64,000 bases of DNA, taken from contig BSBG01000003.1 of assembly GCA_030159235.1 (NCBI GenBank), forward strand, positions 434,001 to 498,000, given 5' to 3'. The notes beneath the pieces were generated by a model. That model did no database searches, had not been told where the DNA came from, and saw only the letters and a list, made by a program, of their open reading frames with translations. Numbering within the stretch: position 1 is the first letter of the stretch; every line of letters begins with the position of its first letter. The position numbers and the translations under genes are program-made. Below, piece after piece: positions 1 to 8,833 of this stretch. The DNA is from Bacillus safensis. Lineage in GTDB: Bacteria; Bacillota; Bacilli; Bacillales; Bacillaceae.

Positions 1-188
1 ATGTTGCAGCCTTTACAAAAGAATTAAAGCTGAGCTTTCCTGTTTTATTGGACCAAAAAGGCATTCAAGCAAGATATCAGGTGCTATCATATCCAACTAC
101 ATACATATTAGATGAAAAGGGACGCATCATGTCTGTGAAGCATCAAATGCTCACCAAAAAAGAAATTGAAAAAGAGCTGGATCTATAA
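1..188 (+). CDS. yneN: YneN-like thioredoxin-fold protein, C-terminal part (5' truncated by window edge)
   Basis: The open frame runs from the window edge to a TAA at 186-188 and gives about 61 residues, including the cis-proline segment YPTTYILDEKGRI, which is typical of the C-terminal half of TlpA/ResA/YneN-type thiol-disulfide oxidoreductases. The CxxC site would lie upstream of the window. The name rests on synteny: in B. subtilis yneN precedes sspN-tlp, as here. A stem-loop terminator overlaps the last codons. Confidence 0.75.
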   Translation, partial: VAAFTKELKLSFPVLLDQKGIQARYQVLSYPTTYILDEKGRIMSVKHQMLTKKEIEKELDL

Positions 189-203
189 TGATTCAGCTCT
201 TTT
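170..203 (+). terminator. Rho-independent terminator of yneN
   Basis: The arms AAAAGAGCTG (170-179) and CAGCTCTTTT (194-203) flank a 14-base loop and are followed by TTTT-rich sequence. The 5' arm lies inside the last yneN codons, a compact arrangement common in Bacillus. Confidence 0.75.
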
Positions 204-262
204 GCTTATTTTCTAAATGTTTTGGCGAAAATGAAGTTATACATATACTGGAGGTGAGTGGA

Positions 263-388
263 ATGAGAAGAAGAAAACGCCGCACATTTGAAGAGCTTGT
301 GCTTGAAAATAAAAAAGAATTATTAAGCAATGAGGAATTTTTAAACCAGCTTGAAGAAAAGTTGGAAGAGCGATTTAGACAGAAATAA
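263..388 (+). CDS. FbpB-family small basic protein (41 aa)
   Basis: This 41-residue protein starts MRRRKRRTFEELV and continues with alternating acidic and basic residues forming a probable amphipathic helix. A basic N-terminus followed by F-E-E-L-V-x-E-N-K and an E-E-x-L-E-E repeat fits the FbpB family. In B. subtilis, FbpB is Fur-regulated and helps the small RNA FsrA in the iron-sparing response. ATG 263 is chosen because GGAGGTG at 250-256 sits 6 bases upstream; more upstream starts lack a ribosome site. I see no convincing Fur box, so an iron-related role is inference from the family only. Confidence 0.6.
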   Translation: MRRRKRRTFEELVLENKKELLSNEEFLNQLEEKLEERFRQK

Positions 389-439
389 GTTATGATTTAT
401 CCGTTTTCGTTCATCCTAAAGAAGAGGGAGGGATGAATG

Positions 440-583
440 ATGGGTAGAGAGCATGATAAACAAGCGCAGTTTACACCAGACCATTTAGGGACAAAACCTG
501 TAGCATACAAACGGAATAAAGGTAAAAAGATGCATAATAAATCAAATGAACAGCCTGATGTGATACAGACGAAGGGCGAATAA
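440..583 (+). CDS. sspN: Small acid-soluble spore protein N
   Basis: This 47-residue protein contains DHLGTKPVAYKRNKGKKMH and ends QTKGE, the pattern of SspN, a minor small acid-soluble protein made in the forespore. It lies 13 bases upstream of tlp; sspN-tlp is a known operon in B. subtilis, transcribed by forespore RNA polymerase. The start ATG 440 is preceded by GAGGGAGGG. It is short, lysine-rich and has no cysteine, as usual for the family. Confidence 0.88.
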   Translation: MGREHDKQAQFTPDHLGTKPVAYKRNKGKKMHNKSNEQPDVIQTKGE

Positions 584-596
584 GGAGGGAATCATC

Positions 597-839
597 GTGA
601 ATAACGAGTCATATCAATCCAATCCAGATGATCGTTCTGATAATGTTGAAAAGCTGCAAGATATGATCGAGAACACACTTGACAATATCGATGAATCCGA
701 AGCAGCGATGGCCCTTTCGACAGAAACAGAAAAGCAAATGATCAAGCAAAAAAATGAAAACCGCAAAATGAGTATTGACGCAATGCGTTCTGAGATCAAG
801 GACGAAGAAGCGGCAAGAAAGAATGGCTATACCGAATAA
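597..839 (+). CDS. tlp: Thioredoxin-like minor spore protein Tlp
   Basis: The 80-residue product has the conserved core NPDDRSDNVEKLQDMIENT and the C-terminal pattern EIKDEEAARKNGY of Tlp, a minor small acid-soluble spore protein. Despite its name it has no CxxC motif. It starts at GTG 597 behind AAGGAGGG (spacing about 7) and is the second gene of the sspN-tlp operon. A terminator follows directly. Confidence 0.9.
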   Translation: MNNESYQSNPDDRSDNVEKLQDMIENTLDNIDESEAAMALSTETEKQMIKQKNENRKMSIDAMRSEIKDEEAARKNGYTE

Positions 840-866
840 ACCAGGGATTCCTGGTTTATTTTATTG
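836..866 (+). terminator. Terminator of sspN-tlp
   Basis: The stem AAACCAGG/CCTGGTTT has a 4-base loop and is followed by ATTTTATT. The 5' arm overlaps the tlp stop codon. Confidence 0.8.
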
Positions 867-946
867 CCTCTTTTTAGAAGAACCATTTGGAATGTGGTAA
901 AATGGCAGATACAGACCTTAGGTTTTGATAGGAGAGCGATGAAAAC

Positions 947-1369
947 GTGTATGTATCCAAAAAAGAAATAGAAGTCCGCTATGCAGAAACAGATCAAATG
1001 GGCATCGTGTATCATGCCAATTATTTAATCTGGATGGAAGTCGGCAGAACAGCATTAATTAAAGAATTAGGGTTTTCCTATGCGCAGCTAGAAGCAGATG
1101 GCGCTCTTGCACCTGTTATAGACTTGCAGGTTCAATATAAAAAACCATTGCTGTATGGTGAAACAGCAACCGTTCACACATGGATTGAAGAATATAACGG
1201 CCTCAAAACGGTGTATGGCTATGAAATTCAAAAGCCTGATGGACAAACAGCGATTACGGGGACAACCTCACATATTTGTGTCGATAAAGACACCTTTAGA
1301 CCTATTCAATTTAGAAAAGCCTTCCCTGCTTGGCATAAAGTATACGAACAGTCGAAGAAGCAGGTTTAA
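947..1369 (+). CDS. yneP: Acyl-CoA thioesterase, hotdog fold (YneP)
   Basis: This 140-residue protein is a single 4HBT hotdog domain. The N-terminal motif YAETDQMGIVYHANYLIW carries the conserved Asp of the 4-hydroxybenzoyl-CoA thioesterase family and the Y-H-x-x-Y segment. The likely reaction is hydrolysis of an acyl-CoA thioester in the cytoplasm; the substrate cannot be read from sequence. Length and order (tlp-yneP-yneQ) match B. subtilis. GTG 947 is used, with a weak AGGAG about 12 bases upstream; the ATG at 953 is out of frame. yneQ starts 3 bases after its stop, so the two are translationally linked. Confidence 0.85.
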   Translation: MYVSKKEIEVRYAETDQMGIVYHANYLIWMEVGRTALIKELGFSYAQLEADGALAPVIDLQVQYKKPLLYGETATVHTWIEEYNGLKTVYGYEIQKPDGQTAITGTTSHICVDKDTFRPIQFRKAFPAWHKVYEQSKKQV

Positions 1370-1372
1370 TTC

Positions 1373-1684
1373 ATGGCTTTTGGGATTAAACGAAGTGATT
1401 TAAACGCTTGGAAATCAGCTGTCCAGCAAGGGGAAGTTGCTTTTTTAACACATTATTGGCTTGATGACCGTTTTCCAAATGCTAATACCGTCACAAAAGC
1501 AGCCTGTCAGGATATGAAGCGGCTAGTTGAGTGGGGAGAAAGCCATGGACTAAAAAAAGAATGGATTCATGACCGCGCAGGGTTTCCTCACTTTGACTTG
1601 ATTGGAGAACCACAAAAAAGAATTCTGCAAAAGGAGCGGTCATTAGGAAACATTCAGGAGTATGGGTTATATATTAAAGGATAA
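1373..1684 (+). CDS. yneQ: Conserved hypothetical protein YneQ
   Basis: This 103-residue soluble protein has no membrane segment or signal peptide. It contains the pattern THYWLDDRFPNANTVTKAAC and is aromatic and acidic in composition. I recognise it as YneQ by position (directly behind yneP, before the convergent yneR) and length. No function is known to me. It shares an operon with the YneP thioesterase and ends at a bidirectional terminator. Confidence 0.8.
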   Translation: MAFGIKRSDLNAWKSAVQQGEVAFLTHYWLDDRFPNANTVTKAACQDMKRLVEWGESHGLKKEWIHDRAGFPHFDLIGEPQKRILQKERSLGNIQEYGLYIKG

Positions 1685-1685
1685 A

Positions 1686-1723
1686 ACAAAAAAGATACCC
1701 GAGGGATGAGGTATCTTTTTTGT
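1686..1723. terminator. Bidirectional terminator between yneQ and yneR
   Basis: The 14-base arms ACAAAAAAGATACC and GGTATCTTTTTTGT lie between two converging genes and provide a T-run in both directions. Confidence 0.85.
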
Positions 1724-2011
1724 TTATTCATAATGAAATTCTGGTTCTTTCACTGACTCGTTATAATCAATATGCAGATCATGGTTGTCAAAGTACCAAA
1801 TATCACTTTCCTCAATAAAGAAAGTAATACCTTCTATTTCAGCGGTTGCGCCGGCATTTTGAGGTTCATCTTTTGCGACGCCGAGAGAAAAGCCTTTTTG
1901 TACATTACTGCACCCGCCATATCTCACAAAAAAGCGAACTTGATCACCTTTTTCTAAATCTAATTCATCCTTGTACCAATTGAGTGCATCTTCTTTTATC
2001 GTTAATTTCAA
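1724..2011 (-). CDS. yneR: HesB/IscA-like protein YneR
   Basis: This 95-residue HesB-like-domain protein has the FFVRYGGCSNVQKGFSLGV segment. A-type iron-sulfur carriers bind clusters with three cysteines; only one is visible here, so it is a degenerate member of the YneR branch, and a carrier role is doubtful. It starts with TTG at 2011 behind AAAGGGG. It lies downstream of plsY on the same strand, as in B. subtilis. Confidence 0.82.
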   Translation of the reverse strand: MKLTIKEDALNWYKDELDLEKGDQVRFFVRYGGCSNVQKGFSLGVAKDEPQNAGATAEIEGITFFIEESDIWYFDNHDLHIDYNESVKEPEFHYE

Positions 2012-2108
2012 TGTGATCGCCCCTTTTTGAAGTCATGCTGTTTTTAAAATGCAGGATGCAAAAACAGCTTTTCTTTTCTTTTACCACATATTTAAATTAA
2101 TGAAACGG

Positions 2109-2696
2109 CTAGAGCCATTTGATTTTCGGTTCAGTTTTGTTGAGAATTCGTTTGAGGTTGGCGATGTGTCTGTAGATCACAAAGCTAGCAAGAACGGCAA
2201 CAACAATGATTAAAAATAGGTCATTGGTGAAAATGCTGTAAATGAATGTATAGATGCCGGTCAGCATAGATGATAGTGAAACATATTTACTAATGTATAA
2301 AAATAAGAAAAAAGCAGCGATCATCGTGATAAATAGGAACGGGGCATAAAATAACAGCACGCCGCCTGATGTAGCGACTGCTTTTCCCCCTTTAAATTTT
2401 GCAAAAACAGGAAAGCTGTGACCGATAACGGCAGCAACTCCTGCTAATAAGGGATGAATGTCCAGTTGCATGAAAAACGGTAAAGCTGAAGCAAGAGTCC
2501 CTTTTAGGATATCAGCTGTAATAACGATAGACCCTGCTTTTATACCAAGTGTACGAAATGCATTCGTTGCACCTAGGTTTCCGCTGCCATGTTCACGGAT
2601 ATCGATTCCCTTTGCAGCTTTCCCGACAATGAGACCGGATGGAATACTGCCAAGAAGATAAGCCAAAATAAACATCAAAGCAATTAACATCTGCAT
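2109..2696 (-). CDS. plsY: Acyl-phosphate:glycerol-3-phosphate acyltransferase
   Basis: PlsY transfers the acyl group from acyl-phosphate to the sn-1 position of glycerol-3-phosphate, the first membrane-bound step of phosphatidic acid synthesis. The 195-residue protein has several hydrophobic helices and the three family motifs: [13 protein letters not shown] near residue 15, [15 protein letters not shown] near 40, and [13 protein letters not shown] near 105. Length is normal for the family. ATG 2696 follows AAAGGAG. It is divergent from yneT. Confidence 0.93.
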   Translation of the reverse strand: MQMLIALMFILAYLLGSIPSGLIVGKAAKGIDIREHGSGNLGATNAFRTLGIKAGSIVITADILKGTLASALPFFMQLDIHPLLAGVAAVIGHSFPVFAKFKGGKAVATSGGVLLFYAPFLFITMIAAFFLFLYISKYVSLSSMLTGIYTFIYSIFTNDLFLIIVVAVLASFVIYRHIANLKRILNKTEPKIKWL

Positions 2697-2844
2697 AACT
2701 CCTTTATATTCTCCCTCTTATCTTACATTTTAACATGATCTTGTGAAAAACATGGGGATCTTTTTATGAAAATATCGAAAGCAGATGGATTCAGCTTTGT
2801 TTTTAAGCAGAAATTCGATAAAATAGAGGAAAAGGAGTGTCTGG

Positions 2845-3258
2845 ATGAATCATCCTACGAAACAAGAAATTGGCCATATATTAAAGAGCAGTAAACGAAT
2901 CGCTGTAGTTGGATTGTCAGATCAGCCGCACCGGACGTCTTATATGGTGTCTAAAGCGATGCAGGATGCCGGTTATGAGATCATTCCAGTGAATCCAACG
3001 ATCAATGAAGCACTTGGTGTGAAAGCGGTCGCTTCTTTAAAAGACATAAAACAGCCTATTGATATCGTCAATGTCTTTAGACGTTCAGAATTTTTGCCCG
3101 AGGTGGCAGAAGAATTTCTTGAAATGGATGCACCTGTTTTTTGGGCGCAGCAAGGCGTATATCATGAAGAAGCAAAAAGGCTGATTGAGGAAAATGGTAA
3201 GGTCGCCATCATGGATTTATGTATCAAGGTGGCTCATGCGATGACAAAAACTCATTAA
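2845..3258 (+). CDS. yneT: CoA-binding domain protein YneT
   Basis: The 137-residue protein is a single CoA-binding Rossmann-type domain with the N-terminal pattern RIAVVGLSDQPHRTSY and a central INPVNPT-like turn (IIPVNPTINEALG). Proteins of this family bind CoA or a nucleotide; no enzyme activity is established that I know of. It is divergent from plsY and followed by a terminator before the parE promoter region. ATG 2845 follows AAAGGAG. Confidence 0.85.
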   Translation: MNHPTKQEIGHILKSSKRIAVVGLSDQPHRTSYMVSKAMQDAGYEIIPVNPTINEALGVKAVASLKDIKQPIDIVNVFRRSEFLPEVAEEFLEMDAPVFWAQQGVYHEEAKRLIEENGKVAIMDLCIKVAHAMTKTH

Positions 3259-3263
3259 ATCGT

Positions 3264-3293
3264 CAAAAATCCTTGGTTTTTCAAGGATTTTTG
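3264..3293 (+). terminator. Terminator of yneT
   Basis: The perfect 12-base arms CAAAAATCCTTG and CAAGGATTTTTG flank a 6-base loop and are followed by CTTTTTA. Confidence 0.85.
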
Positions 3294-3369
3294 CTTTTTA
3301 GTTGCAGAAATATATTTGCGATTCTAGAAGAAAGCGATAAAATAAGGCGACAGGGACATATCGGCGGCC

Positions 3370-3418
3370 TTGCATATCGAGAAAAAGAGCGATAAGATAA
3401 ATACAGAACGTTTGTTCG
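3370..3418 (+). promoter_or_regulatory. parE promoter P1 with LexA (SOS) box
   Basis: A sigma-A-like promoter reads TTGCAT at 3370-3375, a 17-base spacer, and TAAGAT at 3393-3398. Directly after it, AGAACGTTTGTTCG at 3405-3418 matches the Bacillus LexA consensus CGAACRNRYGTTYG except at the first base. The box would cover the transcription start, so LexA would block initiation. parEC is a reported SOS regulon member in B. subtilis, which agrees. Confidence 0.75.
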
Positions 3419-3447
3419 ATTTTACTAAAACCATCATATGATTGCAT

Positions 3448-3476
3448 TTGGCTTATGAAACAGTCTTGTTTATAAT
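3448..3476 (+). promoter_or_regulatory. Second sigma-A-like promoter P2 upstream of parE
   Basis: TTGGCT at 3448-3453 is separated by 17 bases from a perfect TATAAT at 3471-3476. It lies downstream of the LexA box and could give SOS-independent transcription. The leader to the parE start would be about 190 bases; the rest of that leader holds no gene that I can see. Confidence 0.55.
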
Positions 3477-3674
3477 GGACTTCTAGTTCTCATTGCAGAA
3501 TGCAGAACAGTCTCATAGTCGTGCAAAAGAGCATGTATTGCTGATTCACACATGCATGATGATGATGCAGCTTATTAAAGTGGACAGTAATGAGCAGCAT
3601 GATCATCATTAAAATCTAGAGAGATCATTTGATGATTAGCCGGTTATGTTTGTTAGTGAAAGGGGATTAAGCAT

Positions 3675-5642
3675 TTGGTTAAAAAGCAGCAAGTAGATTA
3701 TAACGATGATTCTATTCAGGTGCTAGAGGGACTTGAAGCGGTCCGTAAACGTCCAGGGATGTATATTGGATCTACGGATTCACGCGGTCTTCATCACCTT
3801 GTCTACGAGATTGTAGACAACTCTGTCGATGAAGTGCTCGCTGGACATGGAGATCATATCATTGTCAAAATACATAAAGATAACAGCATTTCCGTCCAAG
3901 ATAAAGGACGAGGAATGCCTACTGGTATGCATAAGCTTGGAAAACCGACACCTGAGATCATTTTAACGGTCCTTCACGCAGGCGGAAAATTTGGTCAAGG
4001 CGGATATAAAACAAGTGGTGGACTTCATGGAGTTGGGGCATCTGTTGTGAACGCGCTGTCAGAATGGCTCACTGTCACAATTGAACGTGACGGGTTTATT
4101 TATCAACAGCGATTTGAAAACGGTGGTAAGCCTGTCACATCACTTGAAAAAGTGGGAAAAACGAAAAAAACGGGAACACTGATTCATTTTAAGCCGGATC
4201 CAACTATGTTCAGTGTCACGACGTATAATTTCGATACATTATCAGAGCGTTTAAGAGAATCTGCCTTTTTATTAAAAGGATTAAAAATAGAGCTGATTGA
4301 TGAACGACATGATGTACAAGAAACGTTTTATTATGAGACAGGCATTGAAGCCTTTGTTGCTTATTTAAATGAAGAAAAAGATGTTCTGAGTGAAGTCGTC
4401 TCGTTTGAAGGGGAGCATCAGTCCATCGAAGTAGATTTTGCTTTTCAATTCAACGATGGCTACTCGGAGAATATTCTTTCCTTCGTCAATAACGTCAGAA
4501 CAAAAGATGGCGGTACACATGAGTCTGGTGCCAAAACGGCTATGACGAGAGCTTTTAACGAATATGCACGCAAAGTAGTTCTTTTAAAAGAAAAAGACAA
4601 AAATCTAGAAGGCACTGATATTCGAGAAGGGTTGTCTGCTATTATTTCTGTCAGAATTCCTGAAGAACTGCTTCAATTTGAAGGGCAGACAAAAGGAAAA
4701 CTTGGGACAAGTGAGGCTCGCTCAGCTGTTGATGCCGTTATTTCTGAAAAGCTCGCTTATTTCCTTGAAGAAAACCGGGAAACAGCCACTCTTCTTGTGA
4801 AAAAAGCGATTAAAGCACAGCAGGCGAGAGAAGCTGCTAGAAAAGCACGTGAAGAAGCTAGGAGCGGCAAGAAACGAAAAAAATCTGAAGCCACACTGAG
4901 CGGAAAATTAACACCTGCTCAATCTAGAAACCCTGCTAGAAACGAACTGTACCTAGTAGAGGGTGACTCAGCGGGCGGATCAGCAAAGCAAGGGCGTGAC
5001 CGTAAATTTCAGGCGGTGCTGCCGCTGCGCGGAAAGGTCATCAATACAGAAAAAGCGAAGCTTGCTGATATTTTCAAAAACGAAGAAATCAACACCATTA
5101 TTCATGCCATCGGTGGAGGCGTCGGTGTCGATTTTAATGTAGAAGACATCAATTATGATAAAATCGTGATCATGACAGATGCGGATACGGATGGAGCGCA
5201 TATTCAAGTGCTTCTCTTGACATTCTTCTACCGCTATATGAAGCCGCTGATTGAGCATGGCAAAGTGTTTATTGCGCTTCCGCCTTTATATAAAGTCAGC
5301 AAAGGCTCAGGGAAAAAAGAGATCATCGAGTACGCATGGTCTGATGAAGAAATGGATGACGTACTGAAGAAAGTTGGAAAAGGGTACACGATTCAGCGCT
5401 ATAAAGGTTTAGGTGAAATGAATGCCGACCAGCTATGGGAAACGACAATGAATCCAGAATCGAGAACACTAGTCAGGGTCAAGATCGATGATGCTGCACG
5501 TGTGGAACGCCGCGTCACAACTCTTATGGGTGACAAAGTAGAACCACGCCGTAAATGGATTGAAAAGAATGTCGCCTTTGGACTTGATGAGGAAAGCAAC
5601 ATTCTTGAAAATGAAAACTTGTCGCTAGCTGAGGAGGTTTAG
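3675..5642 (+). CDS. parE: DNA topoisomerase IV subunit B (ATPase)
   Basis: ParE supplies the ATPase and part of the metal site of topoisomerase IV, which decatenates daughter chromosomes. The 655-residue protein has the GHKL ATPase domain ([13 protein letters not shown] near residue 50, [15 protein letters not shown] near 115), the transducer domain, and the TOPRIM domain ([17 protein letters not shown] near 425, [10 protein letters not shown] near 500). Length is normal. It starts at TTG 3675 behind AAAGGGG. parC begins 2 bases after its stop. Confidence 0.97.
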   Translation: MVKKQQVDYNDDSIQVLEGLEAVRKRPGMYIGSTDSRGLHHLVYEIVDNSVDEVLAGHGDHIIVKIHKDNSISVQDKGRGMPTGMHKLGKPTPEIILTVLHAGGKFGQGGYKTSGGLHGVGASVVNALSEWLTVTIERDGFIYQQRFENGGKPVTSLEKVGKTKKTGTLIHFKPDPTMFSVTTYNFDTLSERLRESAFLLKGLKIELIDERHDVQETFYYETGIEAFVAYLNEEKDVLSEVVSFEGEHQSIEVDFAFQFNDGYSENILSFVNNVRTKDGGTHESGAKTAMTRAFNEYARKVVLLKEKDKNLEGTDIREGLSAIISVRIPEELLQFEGQTKGKLGTSEARSAVDAVISEKLAYFLEENRETATLLVKKAIKAQQAREAARKAREEARSGKKRKKSEATLSGKLTPAQSRNPARNELYLVEGDSAGGSAKQGRDRKFQAVLPLRGKVINTEKAKLADIFKNEEINTIIHAIGGGVGVDFNVEDINYDKIVIMTDADTDGAHIQVLLLTFFYRYMKPLIEHGKVFIALPPLYKVSKGSGKKEIIEYAWSDEEMDDVLKKVGKGYTIQRYKGLGEMNADQLWETTMNPESRTLVRVKIDDAARVERRVTTLMGDKVEPRRKWIEKNVAFGLDEESNILENENLSLAEEV

Positions 5643-5644
5643 AT

Positions 5645-8083
5645 ATGGCACAACAAGAACGATTTCATGATTTACCATTAGAAGAAGTGATCGGGGACCG
5701 TTTTGGTCGCTATAGTAAATATATTATCCAAGACCGTGCACTTCCAGATGCGCGTGATGGATTAAAACCTGTACAACGAAGAATTTTATATGCGATGTAT
5801 GCAGAAGGAAACACGCAAGATAAAAACTTCCGTAAAGCCGCTAAAACAGTCGGTAACGTGATTGGTAACTATCACCCGCACGGGGACTCATCTGTTTATG
5901 AAGCGATGGTGAGAATGAGTCAGAATTGGAAAGTACGAAATGTGCTGATTGAGATGCATGGGAACAACGGGAGTATCGATGGAGATCCGCCTGCTGCCAT
6001 GCGTTATACGGAAGCAAGGCTGTCTGCCATTGCTTCAGAGCTTTTAAAGGACTTAGACAAGGAAACGGTCGAATTTGTCGCAAACTTTGATGATACAAGC
6101 AAAGAACCAGTTGTATTACCAGCGATGTTCCCAAACCTTCTCGTGAACGGATCAACAGGGATTTCTGCAGGTTATGCAACCGATATCCCGCCGCATCATC
6201 TAGGAGAGGTAATCGATGGTGTCATTAAACGAATTGAACAGCCGCATTGTACGGTTGAGGATTTAATGACGGTCATCAAAGGGCCAGATTTCCCAACAGG
6301 CGGTATCATTCAAGGTGTAGACGGCATTAAGAAGGCATATGAAACAGGAAAAGGAAAGATTATGATTCGCGGAAAAGCGGAAATTGAAACCATCCGCGGC
6401 GGACGCCAGCAAATCGTGATCACAGAAATTCCTTATGAAGTGAATAAAGCCAACCTTGTCAAAAAGATGGACGAGTTCCGAATTGAAAGAAAAGTAGAAG
6501 GAATCTCTGAGGTGCGAGATGAGACAGACCGTACCGGGCTTCGAATCGTAGTAGAGCTAAAAAAAGAAGCAGATGCACATGGTGTGTTGAATTTCTTATA
6601 TAAAAACTCAGATCTGCAAATCCCATATAACTTTAATATGGTGGCGATACATAATCGAAGACCGACCTTAATGACGCTGACAACGGTACTTGATGCATAT
6701 ATTGCCCATCAAAAAGAAGTGGTGACGAACCGTTCAACATACGAGCTTCGAAAAGCGAAGGAACGACACCATATTGTAGATGGCTTAATTAAGGCACTTT
6801 CGATTTTAGATGAAGTCATTGCCACAATCCGCTCCTCTAATGATAAACGAGATGCGAAAAACAACTTGATGACGAAATATGACTTTACAGAAGCACAATC
6901 AGAAGCGATTGTTTCCCTCCAGTTATATCGTTTAACGAATACAGATATTACGCAATTAAGAGACGAAGCAAGAGAGCTTGATGTGCGTATAGCAGAGCTT
7001 GAAGACATTTTAGGTAACGAGAAAAAACTGCTAAAGGTCATTACAAACAGCTTGAAAAAGCTTAAAAAGACATATGCTGATGAGAGAAGATCCGTCATTG
7101 AGGAAAAAATCGAAGAAATTAAGATTAACCTTGAAGTGATGATCGCATCAGAGGATGTTTACGTCACGGTCACGAAGGATGGTTACATCAAACGGACAAG
7201 TCAGCGCTCCTATGCCGCATCGAACGGTAAGGACTTTGGGATGAAGGATACAGATCGTTTGATTCATCAGTTTGAAATGAATACAACAGATGTTCTTCTG
7301 CTGTTTACGAATAAAGGAAGCTACATTTATTGTCCTGTGCATCAGCTTCCAGATATTCGCTGGAAAGACATGGGGCAGCATATTACGAATATCATTTCGA
7401 TTGATCGTGAGGAATCGATCCAAAAAGCCATTCCAATTAAAGAATTTGATGACACATCATATCTTCTGTTCTTTACAAAAGGCGGAATGGTGAAGAAAAC
7501 AGAGCTTCTTCAATATAAAGCGCAGCGCTATTCAAAACCGCTTGTCGCCTTGAACCTTAAAGGTGACGATGAACTCGTAGATGTTCATGTCACAACAGGA
7601 CAGCAGGAATTGTTTATTGCAACGAAAAATGGTTACGGTTTATGGTTTGATGAAGAAGAAGTAAGTGTTGTTGGCCCGAGAGCGGCTGGTGTCAAAGGAA
7701 TCAACTTGAAGGAAGGGGACGAGGTAGTCTCTGGTCAGATCATTGACCCGAAGAACGATGTCCTGGTGCTGACGACACAAAGAGGGGCTGTGAAGCGAAT
7801 GAACCTCTCTGAATTTGATAAAACATCAAGAGCGAAACGCGGGGTTCTTATGCTAAGAGAATTAAAGAAAAACCCGCACCGTATTGTGGCTGTGCTCGCT
7901 ACTGGGCTGCACGATACACTTGAGATAGATACGGAAAAGGGTGCAACGATTCCGCTTGATATCTCTACTCTAAGAGCAAATGACCGCTATAGCAATGGAT
8001 CATTTATTGTAGATGAGGAAGAACAGGGAGAAGTGACTCATGTCCTTCTAACACCTGAACCTGCCCCAGATGACAATAAATAA
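5645..8083 (+). CDS. parC: DNA topoisomerase IV subunit A
   Basis: ParC cuts and rejoins the DNA gate segment. The 812-residue protein has the winged-helix breakage domain with the catalytic tyrosine at residue 121 ([10 protein letters not shown]) and a C-terminal beta-pinwheel of repeated strands. The quinolone-resistance region reads [12 protein letters not shown]; Ser82 and Glu86, the usual resistance positions, are wild type. ATG 5645 follows GAGGAGG inside the end of parE, so the two subunits are translated in step. It ends at a strong terminator. Confidence 0.97.
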   Translation: MAQQERFHDLPLEEVIGDRFGRYSKYIIQDRALPDARDGLKPVQRRILYAMYAEGNTQDKNFRKAAKTVGNVIGNYHPHGDSSVYEAMVRMSQNWKVRNVLIEMHGNNGSIDGDPPAAMRYTEARLSAIASELLKDLDKETVEFVANFDDTSKEPVVLPAMFPNLLVNGSTGISAGYATDIPPHHLGEVIDGVIKRIEQPHCTVEDLMTVIKGPDFPTGGIIQGVDGIKKAYETGKGKIMIRGKAEIETIRGGRQQIVITEIPYEVNKANLVKKMDEFRIERKVEGISEVRDETDRTGLRIVVELKKEADAHGVLNFLYKNSDLQIPYNFNMVAIHNRRPTLMTLTTVLDAYIAHQKEVVTNRSTYELRKAKERHHIVDGLIKALSILDEVIATIRSSNDKRDAKNNLMTKYDFTEAQSEAIVSLQLYRLTNTDITQLRDEARELDVRIAELEDILGNEKKLLKVITNSLKKLKKTYADERRSVIEEKIEEIKINLEVMIASEDVYVTVTKDGYIKRTSQRSYAASNGKDFGMKDTDRLIHQFEMNTTDVLLLFTNKGSYIYCPVHQLPDIRWKDMGQHITNIISIDREESIQKAIPIKEFDDTSYLLFFTKGGMVKKTELLQYKAQRYSKPLVALNLKGDDELVDVHVTTGQQELFIATKNGYGLWFDEEEVSVVGPRAAGVKGINLKEGDEVVSGQIIDPKNDVLVLTTQRGAVKRMNLSEFDKTSRAKRGVLMLRELKKNPHRIVAVLATGLHDTLEIDTEKGATIPLDISTLRANDRYSNGSFIVDEEEQGEVTHVLLTPEPAPDDNK

Positions 8084-8091
8084 GCAAACGA

Positions 8092-8117
8092 AAACCCCCT
8101 GATAAACAGGGGGTTTC
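8092..8117 (+). terminator. Terminator of parE-parC
   Basis: The arms AAACCCCCTG and CAGGGGGTTT surround a short loop and are followed by CTTTAT. Confidence 0.88.
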
Positions 8118-8133
8118 TTTATATACGGGTCAT

Positions 8134-8259
8134 TTAGCTCTCGTGGTTGCCAAACATGTTTGTAATGGCGTGCACTACTTCAATTCCTTGGTAGACGAAA
8201 AGAGAAAGTGAAGTGACAGAGAATAGACCTAGAATGAATACTCTTAAGAAAAATAACAT
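8134..8259 (-). CDS. Small single-span membrane protein (41 aa), unknown
   Basis: This frame encodes 41 residues: a hydrophobic stretch (residues 2-22, LFFLRVFILGLFSVTSLSLF) followed by a short polar tail with GIEVVHAITNMFGNHES. GGGAGG lies 8 bases before its ATG, a strong ribosome site, which is the main reason to believe it is a gene. It sits just downstream of another small membrane protein gene on the same strand and may be cotranscribed. I do not recognise a family. Confidence 0.55.
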   Translation of the reverse strand: MLFFLRVFILGLFSVTSLSLFVYQGIEVVHAITNMFGNHES

Positions 8260-8302
8260 CGTGTAAAACCTCCCAATTTTTGTTTTGATTTAGATGGTTG
8301 GG

Positions 8303-8638
8303 TTAAACACGAGCTAGTCGGAAATAAGAAGATTGATAGAACACTGCAAGTAAATGCTTCTTTTTCCGGTCAAATCGATCAGTATGAGTGATGCGTGCAA
8401 ATCCAGCTGTCATACTGCCAATCATCAGCAGTACTGTAAATGCGGCAAATACTGCGTTCACATGTTTTTGTTTCTTGTCATCGCCCAATGTCTGGACGAT
8501 CTTCATTTCATGTGATTCTTGATCAGCAACCACCTTTGCATGATGGTATACCTGAACGGAATGAGGCATTGAGAATAAATGAAAACTTGCAAGTGCTATG
8601 AATAAGACAGCTAATTTTAATAGCATATTTTTTTTCAT
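8303..8638 (-). CDS. Small membrane protein (111 aa), unknown
   Basis: The product has an N-terminal hydrophobic segment (residues 6-24), a polar middle of about 35 residues, a second hydrophobic segment (VFAAFTVLLMIGSMTAGFA, about 63-82) and a basic tail. The predicted form is two spans, or a signal anchor plus one span. The ATG at 8638 is preferred over a GTG at 8647 because AAGGGG lies at the right distance only for the ATG. It is encoded opposite to parC and upstream of the 41-aa membrane protein. Function unknown. Confidence 0.6.
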   Translation of the reverse strand: MKKNMLLKLAVLFIALASFHLFSMPHSVQVYHHAKVVADQESHEMKIVQTLGDDKKQKHVNAVFAAFTVLLMIGSMTAGFARITHTDRFDRKKKHLLAVFYQSSYFRLARV

Positions 8639-8802
8639 TTTTCTCACCCCTTCCTGGTTATTTTCATGATCTTACCACGTTTTCTGTTATTTGAAAAGTC
8701 TTATTTTTTTACTTTCCCTCTTTAAAAAAGCAATAAACATCAGGACATCTATAGGACTATTTCACTTCATGAAAGGTTTCAATTTTATTTTTTAAATTTA
8801 AA

Positions 8803-8833
8803 AAAAGTGCCAGATCAAGGATCAGGCACTTTT
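8803..8833. terminator. Terminator of the MFS gene
   Basis: The arms AAAAGTGCC and GGCACTTTT enclose a loop that itself contains GATC...GATC pairs. It overlaps the stop codon of the minus-strand MFS gene and has T-runs on both sides. Confidence 0.75.

Noticed and set aside
3301-3674. Riboswitch in the parE leader
   Set aside because: Promoters and a LexA box explain the region; no terminator or known aptamer pattern lies between P2 and the start codon.
5645-8083. Fluoroquinolone-resistance substitution in ParC
   Set aside because: The residues at the usual positions (Ser82, Glu86) are wild type.
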